A DNA stretch of 5,282 nt from DASSKF01 sp035690725. GTDB lineage: Bacteria > Actinomycetota > Actinomycetes > Actinomycetales > Dermatophilaceae. Within the stretch, counting starts at the first letter, position 1; each line of letters starts with the position of its first letter. Positions 5,212-5,282 of this stretch are shown in pieces. Below the pieces are notes generated by a model that saw only the letters and a program-made list of their open reading frames with translations, searched no databases and had not been told where the DNA came from. The position numbers and the translations under genes are program-made. The stretch is taken from positions 1 to 5,282 of the forward strand of contig DASSKF010000226.1 of NCBI GenBank assembly GCA_035690725.1, written 5' to 3'.

Positions 5212-5282
5212 ATGGCCAGACGCGTCCCCGAGGGCCCGGCACCGGAGCCGGCCGTGCAGAAGCTGCGGGTGCGGTACGCCCG
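5212..5282 (+). CDS. DUF2344 / TIGR03936 radical SAM-associated protein, N-terminal fragment (3' end outside window)
   Basis: Only 23 codons are visible, beginning MARRVPEGPAPEPA and leading into VQKLRVRYA. The last part matches, from memory, the first strand of DUF2344 proteins (QRIRLRYTKRG and similar), and the Pro-rich lead-in is known in some actinobacterial members. The family normally lies directly after the TIGR03960 radical SAM gene and acts in an unknown process, often upstream of an RNase E/G gene. The presence of that radical SAM tail at 1-236 on the same strand supports the assignment. Start choice: ATG 5212 lacks a ribosome binding site but fits a leaderless start. The fragment is short, so the call depends partly on context. 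Confidence 0.7.
   Translation, partial: MARRVPEGPAPEPAVQKLRVRYA

Overview
The window is about 70% G+C by eye. Its proteins resemble those of a high-GC actinomycete, perhaps of Nocardioides or Intrasporangiaceae type, though the sequence alone cannot fix the genus. It reads as chromosomal: I see no IS element, tRNA, integrase or CRISPR array.

Layout, left to right: (1) Bases 1-236, plus strand, are the 3' end of a radical SAM protein of the TIGR03960 (B12-binding domain) type. (2) Bases 237-3443, minus strand, are a four-gene ABC importer operon transcribed ehuB-ehuC-ehuD-ehuA. It encodes a lipoprotein solute-binding protein, two permeases and an ATPase, and best matches the ectoine/hydroxyectoine (Ehu) branch of the polar amino acid ABC family. 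(3) Bases 3444-3753 are non-coding. They hold the ehu promoter (TTGACC-N16-TAGCGT), an inverted repeat on its -35, a leader of about 145 nt with a good ribosome binding site, and a GC-rich hairpin that ends the next gene. (4) Bases 3754-5076, minus strand, encode an exported papain-like C39-family cysteine peptidase with an uncharacterised N-terminal domain. (5) Bases 5077-5211 are a divergent promoter region. (6) Bases 5212-5282, plus strand, are the first 23 codons of the DUF2344/TIGR03936 radical SAM-associated protein.

The main observation is positional. The TIGR03960 and TIGR03936 genes are normally neighbours in actinobacteria, but here they are 4,975 bp apart, separated by five genes on the opposite strand. 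The left junction is exact: the radical SAM stop codon and the ehuA stop codon abut with no base between them (TGA|TCA). The downstream partner seems to have its own leaderless promoter.

Functionally, EhuB should capture the solute outside the membrane, EhuC and EhuD form the channel, and EhuA drives import. No ectoine catabolic gene or regulator lies in the window. The EhuB pocket differs at key positions from the well-studied rhizobial protein, so ectoine is the best guess for the substrate rather than a certainty. Nothing here amounts to a clear new biological system; the leads are the split gene pair, the pocket changes, the regulatory leader and the unassigned secreted peptidase.
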